The translations under genes and the position numbers were made by a program. From positions 1-64,000 of the forward strand of contig DLPX01000004.1 of assembly GCA_002477475.1 (NCBI GenBank): a stretch of 64,000 nucleotides of DNA. The letters run 5' to 3'. Under the pieces are notes generated by a model, which was not told the origin of the DNA, made no database searches, and worked only from the letters and a program-made list of their open reading frames with translations. This DNA is from Proteobacteria bacterium UBA7447. Its GTDB lineage: Bacteria > Pseudomonadota > Gammaproteobacteria > Arenicellales > UBA868. Below are positions 8,435 through 18,102 of the stretch, piece by piece; the first letter of the stretch is position 1, and every line of letters begins with the position of its first letter.

Positions 8435-8980
8435 ATGCTTTTTCGTACAATTTTGCTCGCAGTCTTCGCATTGGTCGGACTGCCTGTTCACGCAGATAAC
8501 GCGAACTGCCCGATGAATCTGGATTTCACCAAACGATTCCTCGCGAGTGACGAGTCGGTGCGGCTCTGTGATGCCTACACGAATCAGGTGCTGCTTGTGG
8601 TGAATACGGCCAGTTACTGCGGTTTCACCTCGCAGTTCGAGGGACTGGAGACGCTTCAGGAAAGATACGGCGACCGTGGGTTTTCCGTGCTGGGTTTCCC
8701 GTCGAATGACTTCTTTCAGGACCCTAGATCTGAAGAGAAGATCCGCGAGTTTTGCGATCTGACCTACGAAGTCAAATTTCCGATGTTCGAGAAATCCCGG
8801 GTGGCCAAGCGCAGCGCTGAGCCTCTCTTTCAGGCTCTTGCTGCTGAAGCCGGCCAATTCCCCCGGTGGAACTTCCACAAATACCTTCTCAACCGTCAGG
8901 GCGACGTGGTCGGCAGCTTTGGCTCGTCAATTGCCCCAAACAACGCGGATCTCGTCAGCCAGATAGAGGCTCTGCTCTAA
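8435..8980 (+). CDS. Secreted glutathione peroxidase-like protein
   Basis: A 181-residue GPx-fold thiol peroxidase with a signal peptide (residues 1-20, ending VHADN), so it probably works in the periplasm on hydroperoxides. The peroxidatic cysteine lies in NTASYCGFTSQ and the conserved Trp/Asn in WNFHKYL. The usual FPCNQF motif reads FPSNDFF here, so the tetrad glutamine is replaced and the extra cysteine is missing. This suggests the reducing partner differs from classical GPx and is not necessarily glutathione. It begins 31 bases after thiQ but is outside the thiamin theme. Confidence 0.85.
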   Translation: MLFRTILLAVFALVGLPVHADNANCPMNLDFTKRFLASDESVRLCDAYTNQVLLVVNTASYCGFTSQFEGLETLQERYGDRGFSVLGFPSNDFFQDPRSEEKIREFCDLTYEVKFPMFEKSRVAKRSAEPLFQALAAEAGQFPRWNFHKYLLNRQGDVVGSFGSSIAPNNADLVSQIEALL

Positions 8981-9024
8981 CGGAAAGGTGAAGCCAAACC
9001 GATTTGGGTGTATACCTTGACTGC

Positions 9025-9873
9025 ATGGATTCACCGGAACACCAGCGCAGGGCGGTTTTTACTGATCTCGACGGCACCCTCCTGGGGCCGGACCAGAAAC
9101 TCTGTGCCCGCAACCGGGCAACTCTCGAGCATCTCGCTTCCTTTGGGATAGTTCGGGTCGTCGTGACTGGTCGATCGCTTTTTTCCTGCGATCGCGTGCT
9201 GGATGACACCTTTCCGATCGATATTCTGGTGACCTCATCAGGCGCAGGCATATTTTCCTGCAGACCAAGAACGCTGCTGCGCCAGTTTGCGCTGGACGAT
9301 GCAGCAATATCCCATGCCGTGGGCGTTCTTGAAACGATGCGGCTCGACTTCATGGTGCACGACCCAGTCCCAGACAACCACCAGTTCCAGTGGCAACGCT
9401 TTGGCCGGCCGAATGCTGATTTTGATCGACGCCTGGCTTTGTATGCGGGACATCATCAGATGCTGGATAGCAAGTCGGGCCTCGTCAGCAATGCAACCCA
9501 ACTGTTGGCGATTGCACCACTGGAAAATCCGGAGACCCTTCATCGCGAACTCTCCGATCGCCTGCCAGATCTCAATGTGGTCAGAACCACCTCACCACTC
9601 GACCATTGTTCAGTCTGGTATGAAATCTTCCCAAAATCCGTCGGCAAATCTCACGCCGCCCAGTGGATCTGTGATCGCCTCAATCTTGATTCAGCGACCG
9701 CCCTTGCCGTAGGAAACGATTTCAATGACGTTGACATGCTGCGCTGGGCGAATCATGCGCGTGTCGTCGCAAATGCGGCTGAACCCCTTCGCAGGGAGTT
9801 TCGATCAGTCGCTGATCACAGCGAATCCGGCTTCAGCGATGCGGTGGAGGAATGGCTGGCGGACTCTCCCTAG
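9025..9873 (+). CDS. HAD-superfamily phosphatase (Cof / mannosyl-3-phosphoglycerate phosphatase-like)
   Basis: A 282-residue type IIB HAD hydrolase. Motif I is VFTDLDGTLLGPD with the two catalytic aspartates, motif II is VVVTGRS, and motif IV is AVGNDFNDVDML near the C-terminus. The C2 cap and the GND/NDVDML ending resemble mannosyl-3-phosphoglycerate phosphatase, which makes the osmolyte mannosylglycerate, but no mannosylglycerate synthase is in the window, so the substrate is open. The ATG at 9025 is used; an in-frame TTG at 9004 sits better behind a GGAAAGG site at 8982-8988 and is an alternative start. Confidence 0.72.
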   Translation: MDSPEHQRRAVFTDLDGTLLGPDQKLCARNRATLEHLASFGIVRVVVTGRSLFSCDRVLDDTFPIDILVTSSGAGIFSCRPRTLLRQFALDDAAISHAVGVLETMRLDFMVHDPVPDNHQFQWQRFGRPNADFDRRLALYAGHHQMLDSKSGLVSNATQLLAIAPLENPETLHRELSDRLPDLNVVRTTSPLDHCSVWYEIFPKSVGKSHAAQWICDRLNLDSATALAVGNDFNDVDMLRWANHARVVANAAEPLRREFRSVADHSESGFSDAVEEWLADSP

Positions 9874-9882
9874 GGACGACCC

Positions 9883-10623
9883 CTACCAGAGCAGGCGGCC
9901 CTCAACGAAAGCGCTGGCCAACTCCGATTCTGGCGCGTCGAGAAATGAGCCCGTATCGGTATGCACGATGAGATGGCCGTTATGCAAGAAGAGCACATCT
10001 CCCGCCATTCGGCGCACCTGTCCAAGATCATGAGAGACCATCAGAATGCGGACCCCTTCACCGTCAATCTCCCTAATGATGGCCTCGACTGAGGCCGTGG
10101 CCGCGGGATCAAGATGGGCCGTGGGCTCGTCCAAAAACAGTATTCGGGGCCTCAGTGCCCACGCACGGGCCAGCGCAAGGCGCTGTTGTTCGCCGCCGGA
10201 CAACACCCGTGCATCGCGCTCGGCGAGTCCCAAGAGTCCGGTTTTCTCAAGTACCAAATCCGTGCGCTTTATGCACTCGGATCGGGAAAGCTGTCTCGCA
10301 GAAAGAGCGTGTTCAATATTGGCCCGCACCGATCGACGCAGAAGCACCGGCCGCTGAAACACCATGGCCTGTGCCCGGCGTTGCTGGTCAAACGTGCCCC
10401 CAGCCCACCGTATCGACCCTCCCGAGGGCGCCAGCAAGCCATGACACAACCGCAGCAACAGGCTTTTTCCAGCGCCGTTAGGGCCTACGACACAAGTTGG
10501 CCCGCCTGCGTCCAACGAAAAACTGACATCATCCAACAAAGGTCTGCCCGCGGCCTCAAACCGCAGCGAGTTCACCTGCAAAGGCAATAGATCAGGTTCC
10601 GGCATGGATGACGATTGGGGCAT
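9883..10623 (-). CDS. ABC transporter ATPase, TupC/tungstate-type
   Basis: A 246-residue ABC ATPase with Walker A GPNGAGKSL, Q-loop MVFQRPVLLRRSV, signature LSGGEQQRLALARAW and Walker B ILFLDEPTAHLD. The short Q-loop region (VFQRPVLLRRSVRANI) and the ending resemble TupC/WtpC ATPases for tungstate or molybdate. No permease or binding protein is adjacent, so its partners must lie elsewhere. It converges on the HAD gene with 9 bases between stops. The ATPase call is certain; the tungstate assignment is moderate. Confidence 0.75.
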   Translation of the reverse strand: MPQSSSMPEPDLLPLQVNSLRFEAAGRPLLDDVSFSLDAGGPTCVVGPNGAGKSLLLRLCHGLLAPSGGSIRWAGGTFDQQRRAQAMVFQRPVLLRRSVRANIEHALSARQLSRSECIKRTDLVLEKTGLLGLAERDARVLSGGEQQRLALARAWALRPRILFLDEPTAHLDPAATASVEAIIREIDGEGVRILMVSHDLGQVRRMAGDVLFLHNGHLIVHTDTGSFLDAPESELASAFVEGRLLW

Positions 10624-10773
10624 GAGTTCTTTTGATTAGCATCACCGATCAGAAACGGATTATCGACCTCTTACGTCTTCGGCACAAAGCGCCCACAGAA
10701 TCCCTGGCTTCAATCCAGCCGTTCAGAATATTCCAAACAAAATGACCGTAAGCTGAACCTTTCTAGGGCTTTA

Positions 10774-10790
10774 TGGCACTATCAGTGCCA
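10774..10790. promoter_or_regulatory. Perfect 7-3-7 inverted repeat upstream of the amidase
   Basis: TGGCACT-ATC-AGTGCCA forms a perfect dyad 30 bases before the amidase GTG start, within the 196-base divergent region shared with the ABC ATPase gene. The size and symmetry suit an operator for a dimeric repressor, or a short leader hairpin. No regulator gene is adjacent to name it. Confidence 0.45.
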
Positions 10791-10819
10791 ATGAGCGTCA
10801 TATCCCTGTGTAACCCACA

Positions 10820-12247
10820 GTGAGCACATCCTACGAAACTGCTGGTAGTGGCCTGTTCCGATGCACCGCTACTGAACTCGCCCGACGGCTGCGCTGTGGT
10901 GAGATTTCACCGGTCGATGTCATCGAATCCAAAGCCTCGCGGATCGAGGACGTCAACCCGACGATCAACGCTCTGCCCCTGCTCTGTCTTGACGAGGCGC
11001 GGGATCAGGCACAGCAGATGACGAATCACAATCCGCCTTCAGATGAAAAAGGCCCTTTGTGGGGACTGCCTTTCGCGGTCAAGGATTACAATGATCTTGC
11101 AGGCGTTGGAACCACATACGGATCTCCGCTCCTTGCCAGGAACATCGCCACAGAGTCGGATGCCACCGTCAGGCGCTTGCAAGACAGCGGCGCGATCGGG
11201 AAATCCAATGTACCCGAGTGGGCGGGGGCACACACTTTCAACCCGGTATTCGGACACAACCTCAATCCCTGGAGCCTGAAGATGAGTGCCGGAGGTTCTT
11301 CAGGAGGTTCAGGTGCTGCGCTGGCCGCCGGAATGGTTCCGCTGGCCACGGGTAACGATCTCGGCGGTAGTTTGCGGGTACCAGCCAGCTTTAACAGTGT
11401 GGTCGGCCTACGGCCCAGTCCCGGACGGGTTCCAAGAGGGGCCCGCCTGCCGGCATTTGACAGCCTGTGGGTTGAGGGCCCGATGGGCCGTTGTGTCGCG
11501 GATGTCGCGCTGATGCTGGATGGCGGCGCCGGCTTTGATCCGGGGGATCCGCTCTCGTTCCCTCACCAGGGCGAATCCTTTGTTGAGGCGCTTTCGAGCC
11601 CGTCGTTGCCCAAACGTCTGGCATTCAGCCCGGACCTCGGTATCGTTCCCGTGGAAACCGAGATCGCAGAGATCTGCAGCGCAGCAGCTGAGCGCTTCCG
11701 GGATATCGGTGCCGACGTCAGCCATGTCTGTCCCGATTTTTCCGGCGCCGTTGAATCTTTCCAAACGCTGCGCGGTGTCCTGATCGCGCAGATGATGGAG
11801 TCCCTGCTGGCACAACATCGGGATGAGATTGCACCGGAAATTGTCTGGAATATTGAAAAAGGCCTCGCCGTCACAAACCCCGAACTGCTTGCCGCCGAGC
11901 GGGTACGGACGCGGCTGTACCATGAGATGGAGATCTTCTTCGAGCAATATGACCTGCTGCTCTGCCCTGCGGTCTCGGTCCCGCCATTTCCGAAATCGCA
12001 AAGGTATGTGGGGACCATCAATGATTCGCCGACGAAAACCTACATCGACTGGATTGCCATCACCTTCGCCATCACAATGACATCGTGCCCTGCCTTAAGC
12101 CTGCCTGTCAGCTTCACACAGAACGGGCTGCCCGTTGGGCTGCAGGTCATCGGCCCCCCTCGGGGAGAATCCTCGCTGCTGCGCGCCTGTCACCGCATGG
12201 AATCGGTTTTTGATCTTGCGACGGCCTTGCCGATTGACCCGCGCTAG
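10820..12247 (+). CDS. Amidase-signature family amidase
   Basis: A 475-residue hydrolase of the amidase signature family, acting on carboxamide bonds. The Ser-cisSer-Lys triad is visible: Lys in FAVKDYNDLAG, the cis-Ser in AGGSSGGSGAALAAG and the nucleophile in GNDLGGSLRVPASFN. The length is normal. An in-frame TAA at 10811 leaves GTG at 10820 as the only reasonable start. A ten-codon open frame from ATG 10791 ends in a TGA overlapping this GTG (GTGA), which could couple translation because no strong ribosome binding site is seen. The substrate is unknown. Confidence 0.85.
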   Translation: MSTSYETAGSGLFRCTATELARRLRCGEISPVDVIESKASRIEDVNPTINALPLLCLDEARDQAQQMTNHNPPSDEKGPLWGLPFAVKDYNDLAGVGTTYGSPLLARNIATESDATVRRLQDSGAIGKSNVPEWAGAHTFNPVFGHNLNPWSLKMSAGGSSGGSGAALAAGMVPLATGNDLGGSLRVPASFNSVVGLRPSPGRVPRGARLPAFDSLWVEGPMGRCVADVALMLDGGAGFDPGDPLSFPHQGESFVEALSSPSLPKRLAFSPDLGIVPVETEIAEICSAAAERFRDIGADVSHVCPDFSGAVESFQTLRGVLIAQMMESLLAQHRDEIAPEIVWNIEKGLAVTNPELLAAERVRTRLYHEMEIFFEQYDLLLCPAVSVPPFPKSQRYVGTINDSPTKTYIDWIAITFAITMTSCPALSLPVSFTQNGLPVGLQVIGPPRGESSLLRACHRMESVFDLATALPIDPR

Positions 12248-12269
12248 GCGCGGACCCCTGCCCTAATAC

Positions 12270-13286
<1,017 letters not shown>

Positions 13287-13292
13287 TCACGC

Positions 13293-13323
13293 CAAAAAAA
13301 GGGGCCACCCTCGTGACCCCTTT
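13293..13323 (-). terminator. Rho-independent terminator of the hsp20 gene
   Basis: On the minus strand GGGGTCAC and GTGGCCCC form an 8-bp stem (one G-U pair) with a GAGG loop, followed directly by seven U residues. It lies 21 bases past the hsp20 stop and separates it from argB. Confidence 0.88.
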
Positions 13324-13343
13324 CGATGAGTGTCGGGTTTTAA

Positions 13344-13793
13344 TCAACCGACTTTGATATCAACTTTACGTGGTTTGACTTCGGCCGTCTTGGGTAACGA
13401 CAGTTTCAGCACGCCATCTTCATACTGCGCCTCGACCCTGCCTTCATCAATATCAGATCCCAGACGAAGTGACCGAACGAATTTTCCGTAATAGCGCTCC
13501 TGGCGAATCACGCGGTCATCTCTCTCATCTTTCTTTTCTTCCTTGCGCTCGGCGTTGATGGTGAGTACACCATCGTTGATGGTGACATCAAGATTTTCTC
13601 GAGCGACGCCTGGCAGTTCCGCCTTGACGAGATAAAATCCTTCTTTCTCGCTCACATCAATTGCGGGCATCCTCGCGGTTTCATCGCGCCGCAACACCGC
13701 AGGGGAGCGAAACCAGCCACCGGTTAGGCCATCGAAATCACCGAAAACGTCCCAGCCTCGAACTCTCTCAGCAGGTCTTGCCATATTGTTCAT
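13344..13793 (-). CDS. Small heat-shock protein, Hsp20/alpha-crystallin family
   Basis: An ATP-independent chaperone of 149 residues that holds unfolding proteins. The alpha-crystallin domain runs from about residue 42 (MPAIDVSEKEGFYLVKAELPG) to about 141 and includes the A.YEDGVLKLSLPK motif near the end; the C-terminal tail ends with a VDIKV (I-x-V-like) oligomerisation motif. An AGGAG ribosome binding site lies 8 bases before ATG 13793. It is a single-gene unit with a sigma32-like promoter upstream and a strong terminator downstream. Confidence 0.95.
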   Translation of the reverse strand: MNNMARPAERVRGWDVFGDFDGLTGGWFRSPAVLRRDETARMPAIDVSEKEGFYLVKAELPGVARENLDVTINDGVLTINAERKEEKKDERDDRVIRQERYYGKFVRSLRLGSDIDEGRVEAQYEDGVLKLSLPKTAEVKPRKVDIKVG

Positions 13794-13858
13794 GAGTTAC
13801 TCTCCTAGTTTCAAAATAAATCATTTAACGGAAGATTTACCGTGTTTGCCTGTTTTAA

Positions 13859-13886
13859 AAGTGGTGTCATCCTGGAAAATTTCAAG
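13859..13886 (-). promoter_or_regulatory. Sigma32-type (heat-shock) promoter
   Basis: Reading leftward, CTTGAAA (13880-13886) exactly matches the sigma32 -35 consensus. After a 13-base spacer CACCACTT (13859-13866) resembles the CCCCATNT -10 element. It lies 66 bases before the hsp20 start, in keeping with heat-shock control. Confidence 0.6.
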
Positions 13887-13931
13887 ACCTTTCCCATCAG
13901 GACGCCTTAGCCGTTTGCTTTTATTTAGAAT

Positions 13932-13954
13932 GAGGTCTCATGATTTGAGACCTC
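13932..13954. repeat. Perfect 9-bp inverted repeat before the FAD oxidoreductase
   Basis: GAGGTCTCA (13932-13940) and TGAGACCTC (13946-13954) flank a 5-base TGATT loop, 43 bases before the start of the FAD oxidoreductase. It could be an operator or a leader hairpin. No U-tract follows, so it is not a simple terminator. Confidence 0.5.
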
Positions 13955-13997
13955 CTTATCTTCGATCTCCTTTTAATTCACCTATCTTGAATCGACA

Positions 13998-15299
13998 ATG
14001 ACAGAACGATTTGATACCGTCGTGATCGGTGCTGGCATCATTGGCACCTCGATTGCGTTCTCAATGAGCAAAGCGGGCTGGCGGGTGCTGGTAGTGGATC
14101 CACTTGCCGGCTCTGGTCAGGGCGCAACGAGCAGTTCCGTTGCCATGGTGCGCACGCAGTACTCCACCCTCGAAGGATCAGCACTGGCTTGGGAAGGGTT
14201 TCACTGCTGGCGGGACTGGTCGGGTTTTCTCGATCTTGAGTCTGATGAACCCGTCGCACCGTTTCATCTTGCAGGTGTCCTGACCTTCAAGACGGCCAAT
14301 AACGGCTTTTTGGAACACCAGCTGGAGTTCTCCCGCCAACTAGGCATTCCTTTTGAGTTCTGGTCTGTCTCCAGACTGCAAAGCCTTTTCCCCAGCTGGG
14401 ATCTCTCCAGTTTCGGACCGCCCGTTATCTCGGACGATGCCGATTTTGGTGCCCGCTCCGATACAGAGCTTGAGACCGTCTTTTTCCCCAAGGGGGGTTA
14501 TTGCCCCGATCCGCAGCTCGCGGCGCACAACCTGCAGCGCGCAGCCGAGCAACACGGCGCCCATTTTCGTTTTGGAGAGGCGGTGATCGGTATCGATAAA
14601 AAAGATGGTCATGTGAGCGCCGTGACGCTGTCAGGGGGTGAGCAGATTTCCTGCCAGGTTGCTGTGAACGCAGCTGGACCACATGGGCAGAGCATCAACG
14701 CCCTCGTCGATCCGAACGGGAAACAACGTATCCGGACACGGGTGGTTCGGCACGAGGTGGCCCATCTTCGCTGTGCAGACGCCGCGACCAGTGATGCGTC
14801 CCGCATCATGCTGTACGACACTGACATTGGGGGTTACATCCGGGCAGACACCGGCGACAGTATCCTTGCAGGAAGCCTGGGGGCGCGGGGGGAATTTGAG
14901 TTGGCAGCCGATCCCGATGACTTTGATCGAAATCTCTCCCCGCAAAGCATCGAGCCCTTGTATCGCCTTGCGCAACGGATCCCGGCTCTCGGCATTCCCA
15001 ATACGCTATCCGGAGTGGCAGACCTTTGGGATGTCAGTGATGACTGGATTCCCATTTATGACTGTACCGACGTGGCTGGCTTTTACATGGCGATCGGCAC
15101 CAGCGGTAACCAATTCAAAACGGCGCCGGTGGTGGGTGAACTGATGACGGCTTTAATCAGTGCCTGTGAGCAGGGAGCCGACCACGACCAGGATCCAATC
15201 TCGTTCCGGTTGCAACGCACCGGCCATGAGATCAATCTTGGATTCTTCTCTCGCAACCGAGAGCCGAACCCTGCCAGCAGCCTGTCAGTACTCGGCTGA
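13998..15299 (+). CDS. FAD-dependent amine/amino-acid oxidoreductase (DAO family)
   Basis: A 433-residue DAO-family flavoprotein of the sarcosine oxidase/glycine oxidase kind, oxidising a secondary amine or amino acid. The N-terminal FAD-binding motif is VIGAGIIGTSIAFSMSKAGW (residues 9-28), and a C-terminal catalytic-domain segment reads VADLWDVSDDWIPIYD followed by FYMAIGTSGNQFKTAP. It opens the catabolic block running to 22 kb, reading right, away from hsp20. The substrate cannot be read from sequence; an N-methyl or N-alkyl amino acid is likely for the family. Confidence 0.85.
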   Translation: MTERFDTVVIGAGIIGTSIAFSMSKAGWRVLVVDPLAGSGQGATSSSVAMVRTQYSTLEGSALAWEGFHCWRDWSGFLDLESDEPVAPFHLAGVLTFKTANNGFLEHQLEFSRQLGIPFEFWSVSRLQSLFPSWDLSSFGPPVISDDADFGARSDTELETVFFPKGGYCPDPQLAAHNLQRAAEQHGAHFRFGEAVIGIDKKDGHVSAVTLSGGEQISCQVAVNAAGPHGQSINALVDPNGKQRIRTRVVRHEVAHLRCADAATSDASRIMLYDTDIGGYIRADTGDSILAGSLGARGEFELAADPDDFDRNLSPQSIEPLYRLAQRIPALGIPNTLSGVADLWDVSDDWIPIYDCTDVAGFYMAIGTSGNQFKTAPVVGELMTALISACEQGADHDQDPISFRLQRTGHEINLGFFSRNREPNPASSLSVLG

Positions 15300-15328
15300 G
15301 TCAGATCAACGGATCTTGGCCTGCTGTG

Positions 15329-16696
15329 CTACCCGAATAAGGTATCCACGGAGTCCATCTCGGCGAACGAGGTGAGCCGCTCATGCAGCCCAAGAGCTGC
15401 GTCACCCAGAACGGGCTCAGCAAGCGACAGGAATTTACTTTGGTGCAGATCAGCACTGGGGAAATTTTCAGGCTCCCCACGAGGAATCTCCACGCACCGG
15501 CTCTGAATCGTGCCGTCGCGAAAGCGTATGGTCACCTTACCGCCCATCCGTTCCGGATAAATCGCATCCATCTGCGCATCCTCACTGACGTCGATGCGCT
15601 CAGCGAGTGACAGCGTTGTTGCGTCTTGGAGATACTTCGCATAATCATCCCAGGTCAGGTTGCCTGTCTGTGCTGAAACGGCTGCGGTGAAATGCATGGA
15701 GAACTGACCGCCCACTACCCCTTTGGGCTTGCGACGAAACTCCTGCGGCAGGGCCGTGAGATCCATGCCCTTACGGGGCAGTCCAATAGCAATGTCTGCA
15801 ATATCGGATTCATGCACACCGGTTCCCACGATATCCACAATACCGTCTATGGCCGCATGACTGAACCGGCACGAGGGATAAGGCTTGACGCCAATCTGTA
15901 GTGTTTCCCAATCATCGCCGAGCCCCTTGACGGCTAACTGCGGATCAGGGTCGGGGGCATAACTTTTCAGAAACCCCGCATCACCCTCGACCGCATCTGC
16001 CGCACCGACAAATCCCTCTGAAGCAAGTGAGGCCGCAATCACTCCGACCATGGCGGCATTGCCCACCTGAAAGCGCTTGGTCCAGGCACTGTTGACGAGA
16101 AACTGCATGGAACCGGCCGACTGACTGAGGCAGATCCCCATCGCCATCTCGAGTTGTTGAGCAGAAAGTCCCAATGCACGCCCGGCAGCAACGGTGGCCC
16201 CAAAGGCGCCAGTGGTTGCAGTGGGATGAAAGCCCCGATCATAGTGATCCGCAGGTTTTAGAGCTCTGCCGAGCCGGCACATCACCTCATATCCCGCAAT
16301 CACTCCTGCGAGAACGTTGGCACCGCTCGCACCCGCCATTTGTCCGGCAGCCAGGGCTGCCGCCAGCACCGGTGCACTTGGATGCACAGTTGCCGCAATA
16401 TGGGTGTCATCAAAATCCAGACTATGAATCAACGAGCCGTTGATCAGCGCTGCAGCAGGAAAAGCATATCCTTTATCGTCAGCAAACACCGTCCCCCGTC
16501 CTGCATCCATACCCATGCGGGCAACGGCCGCCAGCAAGGCCGGAGTCGACTCAGCCTCTTTTCTTGCCCGAATAGCCACGCCAATACTGTCCGTGACCAG
16601 CAAGGCGGCCCGGTCGACGACCTCACGCGGCAGGGCTTGTGTATTTACCTCACTCGCGAATTCACAAAGGGTTGCGGTGACACTCTTATCTTGCAC
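15329..16696 (-). CDS. MmgE/PrpD family protein
   Basis: A 455-residue protein of the 2-methylcitrate dehydratase / cis-aconitate decarboxylase superfamily. Typical segments are DSIGVAIRA (near 35), SLDFDDTHIAATVHPSAPV (near 93), and KPYPSCRFSHAAIDGI (near 275), which carries the conserved active-site lysine, cysteine and histidine pattern. There is no prpBC gene near, so a role in propionate degradation is not implied; many homologues lie in catabolic clusters of unknown substrate. It is the first of four leftward genes once the order is read from 18.9 kb. Confidence 0.88.
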   Translation of the reverse strand: MQDKSVTATLCEFASEVNTQALPREVVDRAALLVTDSIGVAIRARKEAESTPALLAAVARMGMDAGRGTVFADDKGYAFPAAALINGSLIHSLDFDDTHIAATVHPSAPVLAAALAAGQMAGASGANVLAGVIAGYEVMCRLGRALKPADHYDRGFHPTATTGAFGATVAAGRALGLSAQQLEMAMGICLSQSAGSMQFLVNSAWTKRFQVGNAAMVGVIAASLASEGFVGAADAVEGDAGFLKSYAPDPDPQLAVKGLGDDWETLQIGVKPYPSCRFSHAAIDGIVDIVGTGVHESDIADIAIGLPRKGMDLTALPQEFRRKPKGVVGGQFSMHFTAAVSAQTGNLTWDDYAKYLQDATTLSLAERIDVSEDAQMDAIYPERMGGKVTIRFRDGTIQSRCVEIPRGEPENFPSADLHQSKFLSLAEPVLGDAALGLHERLTSFAEMDSVDTLFG

Positions 16697-16743
16697 AAAA
16701 GCTCCTTGCTGAACTTGAAGATTCCAATAACCCTTCCGCGGAA

Positions 16744-17535
16744 TTACTCTCCCGTGAACCGGGCTTTACGTTTTTCATTAAAAGCAGCGATACCTTCGCG
16801 GCGATCCTTCGTGGGAACCGTCTTGTTGTAAGAAGCAAGCTCAACCTCGTAATCCTGCTTAAGTGAGGCAAATCCGGCATTGTTGATCGCTTTCAGCGCG
16901 CCTTGAATCGCGATCGGGCCGTTATCTGCAATACGCTGTGCCGTTGCCCTGACTAACTCCAGGAGGGCTTCTGGCTCACAAAGCTCATTGACCAACCCCC
17001 ACTCAAGCGCCTGCTCGGCACTGAAGGGTCTGCCGGTGAGGATGATTTCCTTGGCCCTGCGGATACCCACTGCCCGCGGAAGATACTGGGTACCTGCCAT
17101 GCCCGGCATAATCCCAAGGGTGGTTTCCGTCAGGGCGAAACGGGCATGTTTCGCCGCGTAAGCAAAGTCACACGCCAGTGTCAGTTCTGTCCCGCCGCCA
17201 TAAGCCGCCCCATTAATTGCCCCCAGGATCGGCACCGGGCAATCCATCAGCGCCCGTGCCAGGTCTTCGAAAACCACATGCTGTGCATACCACTCTTCAT
17301 CGGTCATCCCATGTCTCTGCTTGAGGTCACCACCTGCGCAAAATGCACGCTCTCCCGCGCCAGTCAGGATGACACAGCGTGTGGTTCTCGCCCCCGAAAC
17401 GAATTCACTGAAAACCGCCAACAATTCCTCAGCCATCCGGGTGTTGAAGGCATTGGCCACCTCCGGACGGTTCAGTGTAATCCAGGTGAGGTCTTCCTCT
17501 TGATCAACGATGATGGTGTCGAAACTTTCCTTCAT
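16744..17535 (-). CDS. Enoyl-CoA hydratase/isomerase family protein
   Basis: A 263-residue crotonase-fold enzyme. The oxyanion-hole segments are ERAFCAGGDLKQR (near residue 63) and GAINGAAYGGGTELTLACD (near 104). Both catalytic glutamates of true hydratases appear to be present (in TETTLGIMPG and in AKEIILTG). It probably hydrates an enoyl-CoA in the same pathway as the PrpD-like and hydrolase neighbours. The gap to the PrpD gene is 47 bases in the same direction. Confidence 0.9.
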   Translation of the reverse strand: MKESFDTIIVDQEEDLTWITLNRPEVANAFNTRMAEELLAVFSEFVSGARTTRCVILTGAGERAFCAGGDLKQRHGMTDEEWYAQHVVFEDLARALMDCPVPILGAINGAAYGGGTELTLACDFAYAAKHARFALTETTLGIMPGMAGTQYLPRAVGIRRAKEIILTGRPFSAEQALEWGLVNELCEPEALLELVRATAQRIADNGPIAIQGALKAINNAGFASLKQDYEVELASYNKTVPTKDRREGIAAFNEKRKARFTGE

Positions 17536-17616
17536 GACGTGGTACCACTTTTTTCAGGTTTCGGTAAATGACAGGGGCATCGCAGACTCCAGACCGACAC
17601 GCCTACAGACACCAAA

Positions 17617-18000
17617 TCAGGACTGCGCATCCAGTTCTGCAAAAACTTTTTTGGCGATTCGGTGGCATTCCACTGCTACCGGCACGCCACAGTAGATGGC
17701 AATCTGGTTAAGAATGGCTTTCAACTCATCCCGACTGACGCCGTTCACGAGAGCTCCCCTGAAGTGCAGTTCCCACTCATGCATACGGTTAAGCGCCGCG
17801 ATCATTGAGACATTGAGCATGCTGCGGGTTTTACGGTCCAGCGTCTCATCCCCCCAGACCGCACCCCAGCAGTACTCCGTCAGTAGTTCCTGAAATTCCC
17901 GGGCAAACTCACTCGCGTTAGCCAACGCATTATCGACATACTCCGTACCGAGCACGTCCCGGCGTGTCGCCAGACCCTTGTCAAAACGTTCCTGATCCAT
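17617..18000 (-). CDS. Carboxymuconolactone decarboxylase family protein (PcaC-like)
   Basis: A 127-residue all-helical protein of the CMD/AhpD-like fold. The sequence MDQERFDKGLATRRDVLG at the start and the ETLDRKTRSMLNVSMIAALNRMHEWELHFRGAL core closely follow gamma-carboxymuconolactone decarboxylases. The frame is open upstream, but the ATG at 18000, with a GGAG site before it, gives the standard N-terminus. No other protocatechuate gene except the enol-lactonase-like hydrolase upstream is present, so the substrate may be a different lactone or acid. Confidence 0.85.
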   Translation of the reverse strand: MDQERFDKGLATRRDVLGTEYVDNALANASEFAREFQELLTEYCWGAVWGDETLDRKTRSMLNVSMIAALNRMHEWELHFRGALVNGVSRDELKAILNQIAIYCGVPVAVECHRIAKKVFAELDAQS

Positions 18001-18102
18001 AGAAATCTCCCGATAAAAAGAAGTGTGATTATGCCCTGTCGCGTACCCCAATGAGGCCTGCTTGGGCGAAGGCGGCCCATCCCTATCTGATTCGCTGATG
18101 CC

